Shown: in pieces, positions 17,168-26,097 of the stretch | Numbering within the stretch: the stretch's first letter is position 1 | Layout: every line of letters begins with the position of its first letter | From: Glutamicibacter sp. MNS18 | Lineage (GTDB): Bacteria; Actinomycetota; Actinomycetes; Actinomycetales; Micrococcaceae | Length of the DNA: 64,000 nucleotides | NCBI RefSeq assembly: GCF_026107515.2 | Contig: NZ_JAPCHW010000016.1 | Coordinates: 31,689 to 95,688, forward strand | Reading direction: 5' to 3' | Notes under the pieces: model-generated | Databases searched by the model: none | What the model was told of the DNA's origin: nothing | Seen by the model: the letters and a program-made list of their open reading frames with translations, nothing else | Translations under genes and position numbers: made by a program

Positions 17168-18951
17168 ATCTCCTCCACCACGGATTCGAAATCGCTGAGC
17201 ACCTTGGCCCGCTTGATCTTCATCGACGGTGTCAGGTGGCCGGACTCCTCGGTGAAGTCCTGCTCCACGATCCGGAACTCCTTGATCTGCTCGGCACGCG
17301 AAACCGATTCATTGGCCTTGTCGATGAGCTTCTGCAGGGATTCGCGCACCTGGTCCAGGCGCACCACCTCGTCCATCGGCATCGCCTTGTTCTGCTGGTG
17401 GCGTTCCAGCCAGCCCGGCACCGCTTCGGGATCCAGGGTGATCAGTGCGGAAATGAACGGGCGGTTGTCGCCGAGCACCACGCACTGGGAGACCAGCGCA
17501 TCGGCGCGGATCTGGTCCTCTAGCAGGGCCGGAACCACGTTCTTGCCGCTGGCGGTGACGATGATTTCCTTCTTGCGTCCGGTGATCCGCAGGAACCCGT
17601 CCTCGTCGAGTTCGCCGATGTCGCCGGTATGGAACCAGCCATCGGTGAAGGACTCCTCCTGCAGTTCCGGGCGGTTGTAGTAGCCGCGCATCACGCAGAT
17701 GCCCTTGGCCAGGATCTCGCCGTCGGCGGAGATCCTCACGGCATTGCCCGGCAGGGGCTTGCCCACGGTGCCGATCTTGATCTTCTTCAGCGTGTTCACG
17801 GTGACCGGCGCGGTGGTCTCGGTCAGCCCGTAGCCCTCGAGCACGGTCAGCCCGATGCCGTGGAAGAAGTGGCCCAGGCGTTCACCGAGCGGGCCACCGC
17901 CGGAGACCGCATGGCGGACATTGCCGCCCATGGCGGTGCGCAGCTTCGAATAGACCAGTACGTCGAACAGCTTGTGCTTGAGCTTCAGGCCCAGCGGGAC
18001 CTTGCCCTCCTGCTCGGCCCTGGAGTAGGCCACCGCGGTATCGGCCGCGGCGTGGAAGATCTTGCCCTTGCCCGCGTCCTCGGCCTTGAGCATCGCCGAA
18101 TTGTAGACCTTCTCGAAAACCCGTGGCACCGCCAGGATGAAGTTCGGCTTGAAGGACTGCAGGTCCTCCAGCAGGTGCTTGACGTCTTGGGTATGGCCGG
18201 TACGGCAGGCGGCGGCGACATTGACCACCGAGATGTACCGGGCGAAGACGTGGGCCAGCGGCAGGAACATGATGGTCGAAGCGCCGGGGTACACCGCCTC
18301 GGGCAGTTCGGCGACGGCGTTCTCCGCCAGCTCCACGAAGTTGCCGTGGGTCAGCTCGCAACCCTTGGGGCGCCCGGTGGTGCCCGAGGTGTAGATGATC
18401 GTTGCCAGGTCGCGCAGGCCCGCGGCGCTGCGCCGGGCCTCCAACTGCTCGTCGTCCACCGACTTCCCGGCCTCGCGCAGTTCATCCAACCCGCCCTCGA
18501 ACTGCCAGACATGCTCCACGGTTTCCAACTGCTCCTGGTGCACCGCCTGGCGCACCACGTTCTCGTGGTTCGGGGACTCGACCACAATCGCGTGGGCTCC
18601 GGAATCGCCCAGGATCCAGGCCACCTGGGCGGGGGAGGAGGTTTCGTAGATCGGCACGGTCACGCAGCCGGCAAACCAGATGGCGAAGTCCACCAGCGTC
18701 CACTCGTATTTGGTGCGGGCCATCAGCCCGATGCGCCCGCCGGGTTCGATGCCCTTGGCGATGAATCCCTTGGCGATGGCGCCGGCGTCGGCGGCAAACT
18801 GCGAGGCGGTGACATTCTGCCAGTTGCCGTCGGGCTGCGGCTTGGAGAACAATGCCGGGTTGGCAGCGGAATTCGCATGCCGCAGCAGCAGGTCGGTGAT
18901 GTTGGACTGTTCCGGGCTGTGGATGCGAAGGGGGGTGCTGTACTCGAGCAT
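17146..18951 (-). CDS. fadD15: Long-chain fatty acid CoA ligase, FadD15-like
   Basis: Activates fatty acids to acyl-CoA through an acyl-adenylate. A 601-residue member of the AMP-forming ligase family. The P-loop motif is YTSGTTGRPKG (about 190-200), the adenylate motif YGLTETTAPVTVN, then GWFHTGDIGELDEDGFLRITGRKKEIIVTASGKNV, with the C-terminal catalytic lysine region at HLTPSMKIKRAKV. FadD15 homologs lie close to plsC and aroG in Mycobacterium, as here. A small palindrome (19015-19028) in its upstream region is a candidate fatty-acid-responsive operator. Confidence 0.92.
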   Translation of the reverse strand: MLEYSTPLRIHSPEQSNITDLLLRHANSAANPALFSKPQPDGNWQNVTASQFAADAGAIAKGFIAKGIEPGGRIGLMARTKYEWTLVDFAIWFAGCVTVPIYETSSPAQVAWILGDSGAHAIVVESPNHENVVRQAVHQEQLETVEHVWQFEGGLDELREAGKSVDDEQLEARRSAAGLRDLATIIYTSGTTGRPKGCELTHGNFVELAENAVAELPEAVYPGASTIMFLPLAHVFARYISVVNVAAACRTGHTQDVKHLLEDLQSFKPNFILAVPRVFEKVYNSAMLKAEDAGKGKIFHAAADTAVAYSRAEQEGKVPLGLKLKHKLFDVLVYSKLRTAMGGNVRHAVSGGGPLGERLGHFFHGIGLTVLEGYGLTETTAPVTVNTLKKIKIGTVGKPLPGNAVRISADGEILAKGICVMRGYYNRPELQEESFTDGWFHTGDIGELDEDGFLRITGRKKEIIVTASGKNVVPALLEDQIRADALVSQCVVLGDNRPFISALITLDPEAVPGWLERHQQNKAMPMDEVVRLDQVRESLQKLIDKANESVSRAEQIKEFRIVEQDFTEESGHLTPSMKIKRAKVLSDFESVVEEIYSKPRA

Positions 18952-19014
18952 CGGTTTTCACTCCTGACGTATGTGACCGAGGTAATCGCAGCGAGTGTGC
19001 TACGTCACAAGATA

Positions 19015-19028
19015 TTACTAGATAGTAA
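19015..19028. promoter_or_regulatory. TTACTA-GA-TAGTAA inverted repeat upstream of fadD15
   Basis: A 6-2-6 perfect inverted repeat, 64 bases ahead of the fadD15 start, in an AT-rich patch that also offers -10-like hexamers on the minus strand. The symmetry is like that of small TetR-family operators. The regulator is not in this stretch. Confidence 0.4.
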
Positions 19029-19056
19029 CCCAGCGCCGACCTGTCGGCCAAGTCGG

Positions 19057-19536
19057 TTATACCCTGGCTCCATCATCCCCCGGATCACGGTGCTTGGGTA
19101 GCCTTCGGAACAACATCGCCACGCCGACAAGTACCATCACCGCCAGCAGGGCGTAGAGGCTGCCGGGGGCATTGCGGAAAAACACCACGCACAGCAGCAG
19201 GCCCAGCGAGCCGCCGGCCACGGCCACCCACGACAGGGTCAGCACCGGGTCCCCGAACCCCAGCGCCGGGGGCTCCTCGGGTACAAACCCACCGTCGGAC
19301 TCGGATTCCTCGACCTCGTAGTCCCGTGGCCCACGGGCCAACGGGCCGGTATTAAACAGGTCATGCAGCGTCTTCTCGCGATCGGCGGCCGTGGGTTCAT
19401 GGGGGACGGGGCCGGCGTCGGGTTTCTCCTCCGGTACGGCATCCGGGTCGGCCGGCGGACCCTGCTGGAGCCGGGCCACCAGGTCATCCCACTGCGGATC
19501 GGGGGTGTTGGACGGGGTCTGGTCTTTCTGGTTCAC
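19057..19536 (-). CDS. Hypothetical membrane protein
   Basis: A 159-residue protein: an acidic, proline-rich, probably disordered N-terminal 90 residues (DPQWDDLVARLQQGPPADPD and onward), then two adjacent hydrophobic helices (LTLSWVAVAGGSLGLLLCVVFF and LYALLAVMVLVGVAMLFRRLP) and a short charged tail. It starts 7 bases after the stop of the upstream esterase gene, so the two are cotranscribed. This arrangement is common in Micrococcaceae, but no function has been assigned. Confidence 0.75.
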   Translation of the reverse strand: MNQKDQTPSNTPDPQWDDLVARLQQGPPADPDAVPEEKPDAGPVPHEPTAADREKTLHDLFNTGPLARGPRDYEVEESESDGGFVPEEPPALGFGDPVLTLSWVAVAGGSLGLLLCVVFFRNAPGSLYALLAVMVLVGVAMLFRRLPKHRDPGDDGARV

Positions 19537-19543
19537 GAAAATC

Positions 19544-20281
19544 TCACTGCTGGTTGTTCGGGAGGTGGTCGGAGACGAACTGGATGGAGCGGTCGAAGAT
19601 CAGCCGGGCGTCATGATCCAGGGTGGCCACGTGCCGGCTGCGCGGCAGCGGGACACGGTCCAGTTCCGTGGCCGGGTCCAGGCCCTGCAGCAACGCCTGC
19701 ACCGAGCGGTCCGAGACCACATTGTCCACCGCCGAACGGAAGAGCAGGATCGGGCAGTCCACCAGCGGCAACCGGGCGCGGGTCTGGGCAAAGAGGCGGT
19801 GCAACTGGGCCACCCCGGCCACCGGGGTGCGTGGGTAGGCCTTCTCGTCGGCCCCTGGCAGGGCGATGTCGTTGCTGATCGGCGCGACCGAACGCAATAC
19901 CGGGTGCAGGTAGCGGGCGTACGGTGCCACCGGGGAGTCGATGACAAGCCCGGGGTTGACCAGCAGCAACCCGGCCACCTGGCGGCGGGTGGCCAGATGC
20001 AGGGCCAGCGCCCCGCCCATCGACAGTCCGGCGACGAATACCACCGGGTGTGTGGCTGCCAGCCGGTCGAACGCCTGTTCGGTGGCCTGGATCCACCGGG
20101 CGTAGGGCACCCCGACCATGTCCTGCCAGCGGGTCTCATGCCCTGGCAGCACCGGGACCTCGGTGGCGAAGCCGGCCTCCTCCAATGCCCGCGCCCAGGG
20201 CAGCAACGCCGTGCGGGAGCCGGTGAACCCGTGGACCAGCAGTACCGCGGCGGCGGATGTCATGGAATCGTTGTGCATCAC
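19544..20281 (-). CDS. Alpha/beta hydrolase, monoacylglycerol lipase/Est30-like carboxylesterase
   Basis: A 245-residue serine hydrolase. The oxyanion-hole motif VHGFTGS is at about 16-22, the nucleophile elbow GLSMGG at about 88-93, the acid in FRSAVDNVVSDRSV and the base in PRSRHVATLDHD, completing the triad. Length and motif spacing match carboxylesterase Est30 and related monoglyceride lipases. It is the first gene of a two-gene unit with the small membrane protein. Lipid-active neighbours (fadD15, plsC) fit a role in acyl-lipid turnover, an inference from context. An in-frame ATG at codon 2 or 6 could be the true start. Confidence 0.85.
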   Translation of the reverse strand: MMHNDSMTSAAAVLLVHGFTGSRTALLPWARALEEAGFATEVPVLPGHETRWQDMVGVPYARWIQATEQAFDRLAATHPVVFVAGLSMGGALALHLATRRQVAGLLLVNPGLVIDSPVAPYARYLHPVLRSVAPISNDIALPGADEKAYPRTPVAGVAQLHRLFAQTRARLPLVDCPILLFRSAVDNVVSDRSVQALLQGLDPATELDRVPLPRSRHVATLDHDARLIFDRSIQFVSDHLPNNQQ

Positions 20282-20409
20282 AGGGCCTTTCTGTCACCCA
20301 TTTACCTCGAGACTAGTGCACAATGAGAAGGTATGAGCCACGCGTTCGGCGAACACCGGCCGGCTGATGCACCACCGATCCATCGCACACACCGAAGGAA
20401 CCGACGAAC

Positions 20410-21075
20410 GTGTTGTATGACTTCCTCAAGAGGTTCGCAGTTCGGCCCTTGCTGAAGATCTTCTTCAGGATCGACCTGCAAGGGATGGAGAACGTCCCTC
20501 CGGACGGGGCGGCCATCCTGGCATCCAACCACCTGTCCGTTTCCGACTCGGTGTTCCTTCCCGCCGTGCTCGAGCGCCCCGTGATTTTCCTGGCCAAGGA
20601 CGAGTACTTCAACGGCAAGGGGCTCAAGGGCCGCTTCACCGCCTGGTTCTTCCGCAATATCAACCAGTTGCCGATGGACCGTTCCGGCGGGGCCAAATCC
20701 GCCCAGTCCCTGGCCAGTGCGAACCGTGCGCTGGCCGAGGGCAAGATCCTGGGCATCTACCCCGAGGGCACCCGTTCACCCGATGGCCGGCTGTATCGGG
20801 CCAAGCTCGGGGTCGCCAAGCTGGCCCTGGAAACCGGGGCCCCGGTGATCCCGGTGGCGATGGTCAACACCCACCGGGTCCAGCCCATCGGCCGGCGAAT
20901 CCCGCGCCCCGGGCGCATCGGCATCCGCATCGGCGAACCCCTGGACTTCACCGACCGGGCCGGCCAGGTCAAGGACTCCCAGGTGTTGCGCCAGGTGGCC
21001 GACGAGATCCGCGAGGAGATCCAGAAGCTCTCCGGGCAGCAGTACGCGGATGTCTACGCCCCACGCAAACGCTGA
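20410..21075 (+). CDS. plsC: 1-acyl-sn-glycerol-3-phosphate acyltransferase (PlsC-type)
   Basis: Transfers an acyl chain to lysophosphatidic acid, forming phosphatidic acid at the membrane. The 221-residue protein has the family HX4D motif in NHLSVSD (H41, D46) and the substrate-binding PEGTRSPDG at about 116-124, with a third block PVIPVAMVNT. Start is GTG 20410 behind GAAGGAA at 20392-20398. The gene is divergent from the esterase unit and upstream of aroG, as Rv2182c is near aroG in Mycobacterium. Confidence 0.92.
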   Translation: MLYDFLKRFAVRPLLKIFFRIDLQGMENVPPDGAAILASNHLSVSDSVFLPAVLERPVIFLAKDEYFNGKGLKGRFTAWFFRNINQLPMDRSGGAKSAQSLASANRALAEGKILGIYPEGTRSPDGRLYRAKLGVAKLALETGAPVIPVAMVNTHRVQPIGRRIPRPGRIGIRIGEPLDFTDRAGQVKDSQVLRQVADEIREEIQKLSGQQYADVYAPRKR

Positions 21076-21169
21076 ATCCGCCCCCGGCGGCCGGCCAGGG
21101 GGAGGCGACCGGGCCGCAGTGTTACGGCGAACCGTTACATTCGCTGGGGCTCTTTGCCGCGAAGCGACG

Positions 21170-21185
21170 TAGACTTGTGAGGGTG
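21170..21185 (+). promoter_or_regulatory. Leaderless-type promoter of aroG
   Basis: TAGACT at 21170-21175 is a good actinobacterial -10 hexamer. Seven bases later comes GTG 21183. This spacing puts the transcription start on the start codon, and no ribosome-binding site is seen, so a leaderless mRNA is likely. It favours GTG 21183 over the upstream GTG 21177. Confidence 0.6.
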
Positions 21186-22571
21186 ACTGACGCATTCCGA
21201 ACCCCACTGCCAGGCTCCTCCGTAGCCGGCCCCGCAACCGACCCAGACCTGGATATTTGGCGCAGCAAGCCGATCGCCCAGCAGCCGACCTGGAGCGAGC
21301 ACGCGGACTATAGCTCCTCGATTGCCGAGCTGGGTTCGCGTCCCCCGCTGGTCTTCGCCGGCGAAGTCGACATCCTGCGTGAACGCCTGGCCGACGCGGC
21401 CCAGGGCAAGGCCTTCCTGCTCCAAGGCGGGGACTGCGCCGAGACCTTCGACGGGGCCACCGCCGACAAGATTTCCGCCCGCGTGCGCACCATCCTGCAG
21501 ATGGCCGTTGTGCTGACCTACGGTGCCTCCATGCCGGTGATCAAGATGGGCCGGATGGCCGGGCAGTTCGCCAAGCCCCGCTCGTCGAACGACGAGACCC
21601 GCGATGGCATCACCCTGCCGGCATTCCGCGGGGAGATCGTCAACGGATTCGATTTCACCCCCGAATCCCGTGCCCATGACCCCAAGCGCATGGTGCAGGC
21701 CTACAACACCTCGGCCGCGACCCTGAACCTGATCCGCGCCTTCACGCAGGGCGGCTTCGCCGACCTGCGCAGCGTGCATTCCTGGAACCAGGGCTTCATG
21801 GCCAACCCGGCACACTCGGCCTACGAGCAGCTGGCCGGCGAAATCGATTCGGCCATGCGGTTCATGGTCGCCTGCGGTGCGGATTTCGAGGCGCTCAAGC
21901 GCACCGAGTTCTTCGCCAGCCATGAGGCGCTGTTGCTGGACTACGAGCGCGCACTGACCCGCACCGACTCGCGCACCGGCCAGCCCTACGACACCTCCGG
22001 CCACTTCCTGTGGATCGGCGAGCGGACCCGCCAGCTGGACCACGCCCACGTGGACTTCCTCTCCCGGGTACGCAACCCGATCGGTGTGAAGCTCGGCCCG
22101 AACACCTCGGCGGAAGATGCGCTGGCGTTGATCGAGAAGCTGGACCCGAACCGCGAACCGGGACGCCTGACCTTCATCACCCGCATGGGGGCCACGAACA
22201 TCCGTGAGAAGCTGCCGAACCTGGTCCGGAAGGTCACCGAATCCGGTGCCCAGGTGCTGTGGGTGACCGACCCGATGCACGGGAACACCGTGACCAGCCA
22301 GAACGGTTACAAGACCCGCAACTTCGCCGACGTGATGGACGAGGTCCGCGGCTTCTTCGAGGTGCACGACGCACTGGGCACGATCCCCGGCGGTGTGCAT
22401 GTGGAGATGACCGGCGACGACGTGGCCGAGTGCCTCGGCGGCGCCGATCCGATTCGCGAAGAGGACTTCGACTCGCTCTACGAGTCGGTCTGCGACCCGC
22501 GGCTGAACCACCGCCAGTCCCTGGAGATGGCCTTCCTGATCTCCACCGCATTGAAGACGCGCCGCAGCTAG
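21183..22571 (+). CDS. aroG: Class II DAHP synthase (first step of the shikimate pathway)
   Basis: Condenses phosphoenolpyruvate and erythrose 4-phosphate to 3-deoxy-7-phosphoheptulonate. A 462-residue class II (plant-type) enzyme from GTG 21183. Signatures are RPPLVFAGEVDILRERLADAAQGKAFLLQGGDCAETF near residue 45-85, the metal-ligand regions with GGDCAE, FITRMGATNIREKLPNLV, VLWVTDPMHGN, and GTIPGGVHVEMTGDDVAECLGG. Class II enzymes in actinobacteria are feedback-inhibited by aromatic amino acids. It ends in a strong terminator shared with the convergent pknL. The EPSP synthase of the same pathway is at 49.1-50.5 kb. Confidence 0.97.
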   Translation: MTDAFRTPLPGSSVAGPATDPDLDIWRSKPIAQQPTWSEHADYSSSIAELGSRPPLVFAGEVDILRERLADAAQGKAFLLQGGDCAETFDGATADKISARVRTILQMAVVLTYGASMPVIKMGRMAGQFAKPRSSNDETRDGITLPAFRGEIVNGFDFTPESRAHDPKRMVQAYNTSAATLNLIRAFTQGGFADLRSVHSWNQGFMANPAHSAYEQLAGEIDSAMRFMVACGADFEALKRTEFFASHEALLLDYERALTRTDSRTGQPYDTSGHFLWIGERTRQLDHAHVDFLSRVRNPIGVKLGPNTSAEDALALIEKLDPNREPGRLTFITRMGATNIREKLPNLVRKVTESGAQVLWVTDPMHGNTVTSQNGYKTRNFADVMDEVRGFFEVHDALGTIPGGVHVEMTGDDVAECLGGADPIREEDFDSLYESVCDPRLNHRQSLEMAFLISTALKTRRS

Positions 22572-22583
22572 CCCCGGCCAAGA

Positions 22584-22626
22584 CCAAGGCCCCTTCCACC
22601 CAGACACCGGGTGGAAGGGGCCTTGG
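22584..22626. terminator. Perfect terminator hairpin between aroG and pknL
   Basis: CCAAGGCCCCTTCCACCC (22584-22601) pairs perfectly with 22609-22626 over 18 bases, with a 7-base loop. It is symmetrical and lies between converging genes, so it probably ends both mRNAs. Confidence 0.9.
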
Positions 22627-22665
22627 CGTTAAACCGTCATCCGGTACAGCACACGGGCCGGGGGA

Positions 22666-24879
22666 TCAGAAGACGTAGATGGTGATGCTCGACCCGCGTT
22701 CGGCCTTCTTATCCAGCGGTGTCTGCATGCGCACCGTGTCCGAACGCTGGCCCAGCATCTTGCGGGTCTCCACTTCGAATCCCGCGTCCTGCAGGGTCGC
22801 GACCGCCTCGTCCAGCGACCGGCCGATCACCGAGGGGATGGACAGGTATTCCGGCCCCTGGGACAACTGCACGGTAATACGTGAGCCGGCTTGCACGCTA
22901 CCGTCCTCGGGGTCCTGGGCGGCCACCTGACCTGCCGGAACCTGGGAGGAGAACACCGGGGCACCCGATTGAATCTCCAAGCCAAGGTCCTGGAGCGTGG
23001 CACGGGCCGCGGACTCCTCCAGCCCGATCAAGCTCGGGACCTCCACCGGCGCGGGGCCGGCAGAAACCAGCAGCGAGGTGCCGGTTTTCCGGGTCAACTG
23101 TTCACCGGCCTGCGGGGTGCTGGAGATGACCAGCCCCTCGGGCACGGTGGAGGAATGCTCCTGGCTGATGGCCGGGTCACGCAACTGAAGCTCGGACAGG
23201 GCGGAGCCGGCCGACGCGACATCCATCCCGCCCAGATCGGGCATCTGGAAAATCTCCGGACCGCGTGAAACCACCAGCTCCACTCCCTGGAAGCGCATGA
23301 TGTTCTCACCCTGGCCCGGGTTCGATTCGATAACCCGCCCCACGGCCACCTCATCGTGGTAGCTGTTGTTCACCCGGACCGGTACCCCGGCCCGGTCAAG
23401 CTCCTGCACTGCCTGGGCCTGCAGCAGCCCACCCAGCTGCGGGATGCTGATGATACTGCCCGGGCCGCGGCCGAAGAACCAGGCCGTGGCGGCCACCAGG
23501 GCCACCGCCAGGATGACCAGCAGGAAGGTCAGGAACCTGCGGCCCGCACCGGGAGGCGCGGCCAGCTGGTGGGTGGGGATCTGGGCCTGCTTGCGCCACT
23601 GTTTCTGGGCGCGTTGCCGCTCCCGCTTGGACAGGGGGGCGTCCTGCGTCCCGGCGGAATCCGCTGTTACCGCATCCTCCGGGCGGCCCATGGCCATGGT
23701 CGGTTGGGGCAGGAACGGTTGGGCCTGTGGCGGGGCCGAAGCATGCTGCTGCGGAGAGTGGAGTTCGGTGGGGGACTGCGCATCGTGTCCCGGCAGGTGG
23801 GCCAGGGCTTCGGTGGGCACGCCGGAGGCGTCAACCGCCTCGGTGGGCTGGGAGCCGGCATCCAGTGCCCGGGTGGCCTCGGAATCCTGTTTCTCCCACC
23901 ACGGATCACCGGGCGCGTCGCGTTCGGCCGCCTCCCATTGGCCCAGGCGCTGCTGCACCGAGGTGGCTGCCGGCGCGCCGTGCGGGATCAGGTCCTCCAA
24001 CCCGCCGTAGAGGGCCGCACCCAGATCAAGCTGATCCTCGCTGAGCGTCGCACGGATCTGGATGATCTCATCAAGCAGGAAGCCGGCGTTCTGCGGGCGG
24101 TTTTCCGGATCCTTCTCGGTGCAGAAGCGCACCAGCTCATCCAGGTCCTGGGCCAGCTGCGGGACCCGGGCCGAGGGCAACGGGGTCTCCGATTCCAGTT
24201 GGTGGCGCATCAGGGCCGGGATCGAGGCATCGGGGTAGGGGACCGTGCCGGTGAGCATCTGGTAGATCATCACGCCAACCGCGTAGATGTCGCTGCGCGC
24301 ATCGGCCGGCTGGCCCGAAACCAACTCGGGGGAAGCATACTGCAAGGTGGCCAACAGGGTTGCCGACTGGGTATGCGCGCTGGCCGCCCGGGCCAGCCCG
24401 AAATCGGCAATCAGCACCTGGCCGGTATTGGAGATCAGCACATTGGCCGGCTTGATGTCACGGTGCACGATCTGTTCGGTGTGCGCGGCGGACAGGCCCC
24501 GGCAGATATGTTCCAGCAGGCTCAGCGCCTGGCGCGGGGTCAACCGGCCGCGGTTGGTGATCAGCTCGTGCAGGTTCTGCCCGCGCACGTATTCCATCAC
24601 CAGGTACACCAGTTGCCCCGAGACATTGTGGTCCAGGATCTTCAGCACGTTCGGGTGGTTCAGGTTTGCCGCGATCACCGCTTCGGAGGCGAAGCGCTTG
24701 CGCACCTCGGTCTCGGCGGCGTAGTTCTCGTTGAGGATCTTCACCGCCACGGTCCGGTGCAACCTGATATCCAGAGCCTTGTAGATTTTGGACATGCCCC
24801 CGTAGCCGATCAAGCCCTCCAGGACGTAGCGTTCCTCAAGGCATTGGCCGATCAGGTGATCCGAAGGTGCTGGGCTCAT
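22666..24879 (-). CDS. pknL: Ser/Thr protein kinase with PASTA domains, PknL-type
   Basis: A 737-residue membrane kinase. The kinase domain (about 18-275) has the glycine loop GYGGMSKIY, catalytic K47 in TVAVKIL, HRDIKPAN with D141, and ADFGLARA. A long low-complexity Pro/Gln-rich linker follows, then one transmembrane helix (FLTFLLVILAVALVAATAWFFG, about 455) and four extracellular PASTA repeats, each with a PSVIG- or PSLIG-like start. PASTA domains sense cell-wall muropeptides or lipid II. Position next to aroG and near whiB1 matches PknL of Corynebacterium, which carries PASTA repeats, whereas Mycobacterium PknL does not. In Corynebacterium, PknL is among the kinases that phosphorylate OdhI. 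Confidence 0.93.
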   Translation of the reverse strand: MSPAPSDHLIGQCLEERYVLEGLIGYGGMSKIYKALDIRLHRTVAVKILNENYAAETEVRKRFASEAVIAANLNHPNVLKILDHNVSGQLVYLVMEYVRGQNLHELITNRGRLTPRQALSLLEHICRGLSAAHTEQIVHRDIKPANVLISNTGQVLIADFGLARAASAHTQSATLLATLQYASPELVSGQPADARSDIYAVGVMIYQMLTGTVPYPDASIPALMRHQLESETPLPSARVPQLAQDLDELVRFCTEKDPENRPQNAGFLLDEIIQIRATLSEDQLDLGAALYGGLEDLIPHGAPAATSVQQRLGQWEAAERDAPGDPWWEKQDSEATRALDAGSQPTEAVDASGVPTEALAHLPGHDAQSPTELHSPQQHASAPPQAQPFLPQPTMAMGRPEDAVTADSAGTQDAPLSKRERQRAQKQWRKQAQIPTHQLAAPPGAGRRFLTFLLVILAVALVAATAWFFGRGPGSIISIPQLGGLLQAQAVQELDRAGVPVRVNNSYHDEVAVGRVIESNPGQGENIMRFQGVELVVSRGPEIFQMPDLGGMDVASAGSALSELQLRDPAISQEHSSTVPEGLVISSTPQAGEQLTRKTGTSLLVSAGPAPVEVPSLIGLEESAARATLQDLGLEIQSGAPVFSSQVPAGQVAAQDPEDGSVQAGSRITVQLSQGPEYLSIPSVIGRSLDEAVATLQDAGFEVETRKMLGQRSDTVRMQTPLDKKAERGSSITIYVF

Positions 24880-25003
24880 GATGCGCCCGTGCAGTGATGC
24901 GCAGCGGGTGCGGCGGCGACCTGCATCACGGGCGGCTCCTTTCGTACGGTGACACTACAATCAATCTACCCAGTACGGCTGGGAATTTGACCAGTTAACG
25001 CCA

Positions 25004-25040
25004 AGATCCGCCAGAACAACGGCGGCGTTCTGGCGGATCT
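25004..25040 (-). terminator. Terminator of whiB1
   Basis: AGATCCGCCAGAAC (25004-25017) pairs perfectly with 25027-25040 across the loop AACGGCGGC, about 50 bases after the whiB1 stop and ahead of pknL. It separates whiB1 from pknL transcription. Confidence 0.85.
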
Positions 25041-25088
25041 GGGATGATTCCGGGGCCGATGAATCGGGCCGGAGTCGCGAAGTCTGGA

Positions 25089-25337
25089 TTAGGACGCGCG
25101 ACGTGCGCGAGCCGCACGGCGCTTCAGGGCACGACGCTCGTCTTCGCTCATGCCGCCCCACACACCGGCATCCTGGCCTGACTCGATGGCCCACTGCAGG
25201 CAGGTCTCGGTGACGTCGCAGCGTCGGCATACACTCTTGGCTTCCTCGATCTGCAGCAGGGCTGGTCCGGTATTTCCAACGGGGAAGAAAAGCTCCGGAT
25301 CCTTGTCCAGACACGCTGCGCGGCTACGCCAATCCAT
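25089..25337 (-). CDS. whiB1: WhiB1-type iron-sulfur transcription regulator
   Basis: An 82-residue Wbl protein that binds a 4Fe-4S cluster, reacts with nitric oxide and partners the sigma factor. Cluster cysteines are C9, C37, C40 and C46 (RAACLDKDPELFFPVGN, then VCRRCDVTETCLQW). The GVWGGMSEDERRALKRR turn and basic tail follow. Sequence and length match WhiB1, not the larger WhiB2 or WhiB3. Start ATG 25337; a long untranslated region of some 300 bases lies upstream with no better start. Confidence 0.95.
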   Translation of the reverse strand: MDWRSRAACLDKDPELFFPVGNTGPALLQIEEAKSVCRRCDVTETCLQWAIESGQDAGVWGGMSEDERRALKRRAARARRAS

Positions 25338-25688
25338 GCTTCTTGATGCTCCTCGAAAATTGGGGGTGGCCCATCCTGCAGTACGTCCAATGGCGCAACA
25401 TGGTGATGTTGTTCCGGGCGCATGGGGCTACTGTCGCTGTAGGCAGGGTGAGCCGAAATCTCAATGGTGTCCGGCAGATGCTCACCGCCGGAACTAACTT
25501 CATAAGGTTTTCATGTTACAGATAAGTAAACAAGGGTCGCCGGATCGAAACCTCGGCAAAATCCTGAGTGCTTTGTCACAAACCCGCGAACGGCAAGATG
25601 ACTAGCTTAGTGTCAGATATTTGACAATGGGTACATGAATCACATTTCTGTTTGATCACCTCGGCACCCAGCACGTAGATTGTTTGAT
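25338..25688. promoter_or_regulatory. Divergent control region of whiB1 and the next membrane protein
   Basis: About 350 bases without a convincing gene. TGTCAGATATTTGACA at 25611-25626 is a near-perfect 5-6-5 inverted repeat, a CRP/FNR-type layout, and its right arm contains a consensus -35 (TTGACA, 25621-25626). TAGATT at 25676-25681 lies exactly 7 bases before GTG 25689, another leaderless-type -10. The part nearer whiB1 has no obvious structure apart from weak repeats. Confidence 0.45.
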
Positions 25689-26096
25689 GTGAGCAACAAC
25701 GAACTGGCCGGCGCCAGAACACTGAGTGTCAAAGTCGTGGCGGCCCTGGTGCTGGTCGAGGCCCTGGCCGTCCTGGCCTATGGCATCAACTACCTGATCC
25801 ACATCACGGATCCCGGGGTGCTGACCATGCCCGGGCGCATCTTCATGCTGGTGCTTTGCCTGGCGGCCGCGGTCTGGCAGGGCTGGGTGGCCTACAGCTT
25901 CTACCGGGGCCGGGCCTGGACCCGGGCGGCGATCGTCGCCTGGCAGCTGTTCCAGGTCATCCTGGCTACCACCTACTTCCAAACCGAACTGATCGGGGTG
26001 GCCGTATTGGCCTTCTTTGTCGCCGCCGGGGTGCTGATCCTGCTGTTCGCCCCGCAGACCACCGCCTTCCTGGGCGACCGCAAGAGCCGCAGCTGA
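25689..26096 (+). CDS. Small multipass membrane protein
   Basis: A 135-residue protein with four hydrophobic helices (VKVVAALVLVEALAVLAYGI, GRIFMLVLCLAAAVWQGWVA, AAIVAWQLFQVILATTYF, LIGVAVLAFFVAAGVLILLF) and a short basic tail. GTG 25689 is chosen because a TAGATT -10 lies 7 bases upstream, so the mRNA is probably leaderless; a TTG at 25680 is less likely. It converges on the large FHA/FtsK gene with a one-base gap. No family recognised. Confidence 0.75.
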   Translation: MSNNELAGARTLSVKVVAALVLVEALAVLAYGINYLIHITDPGVLTMPGRIFMLVLCLAAAVWQGWVAYSFYRGRAWTRAAIVAWQLFQVILATTYFQTELIGVAVLAFFVAAGVLILLFAPQTTAFLGDRKSRS

Positions 26097-26097
26097 G

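Noticed and set aside
25338-25655. Small ORFs upstream of whiB1 as possible leader peptides
   Set aside because: No conserved motif or good ribosome site; the region reads better as control DNA.
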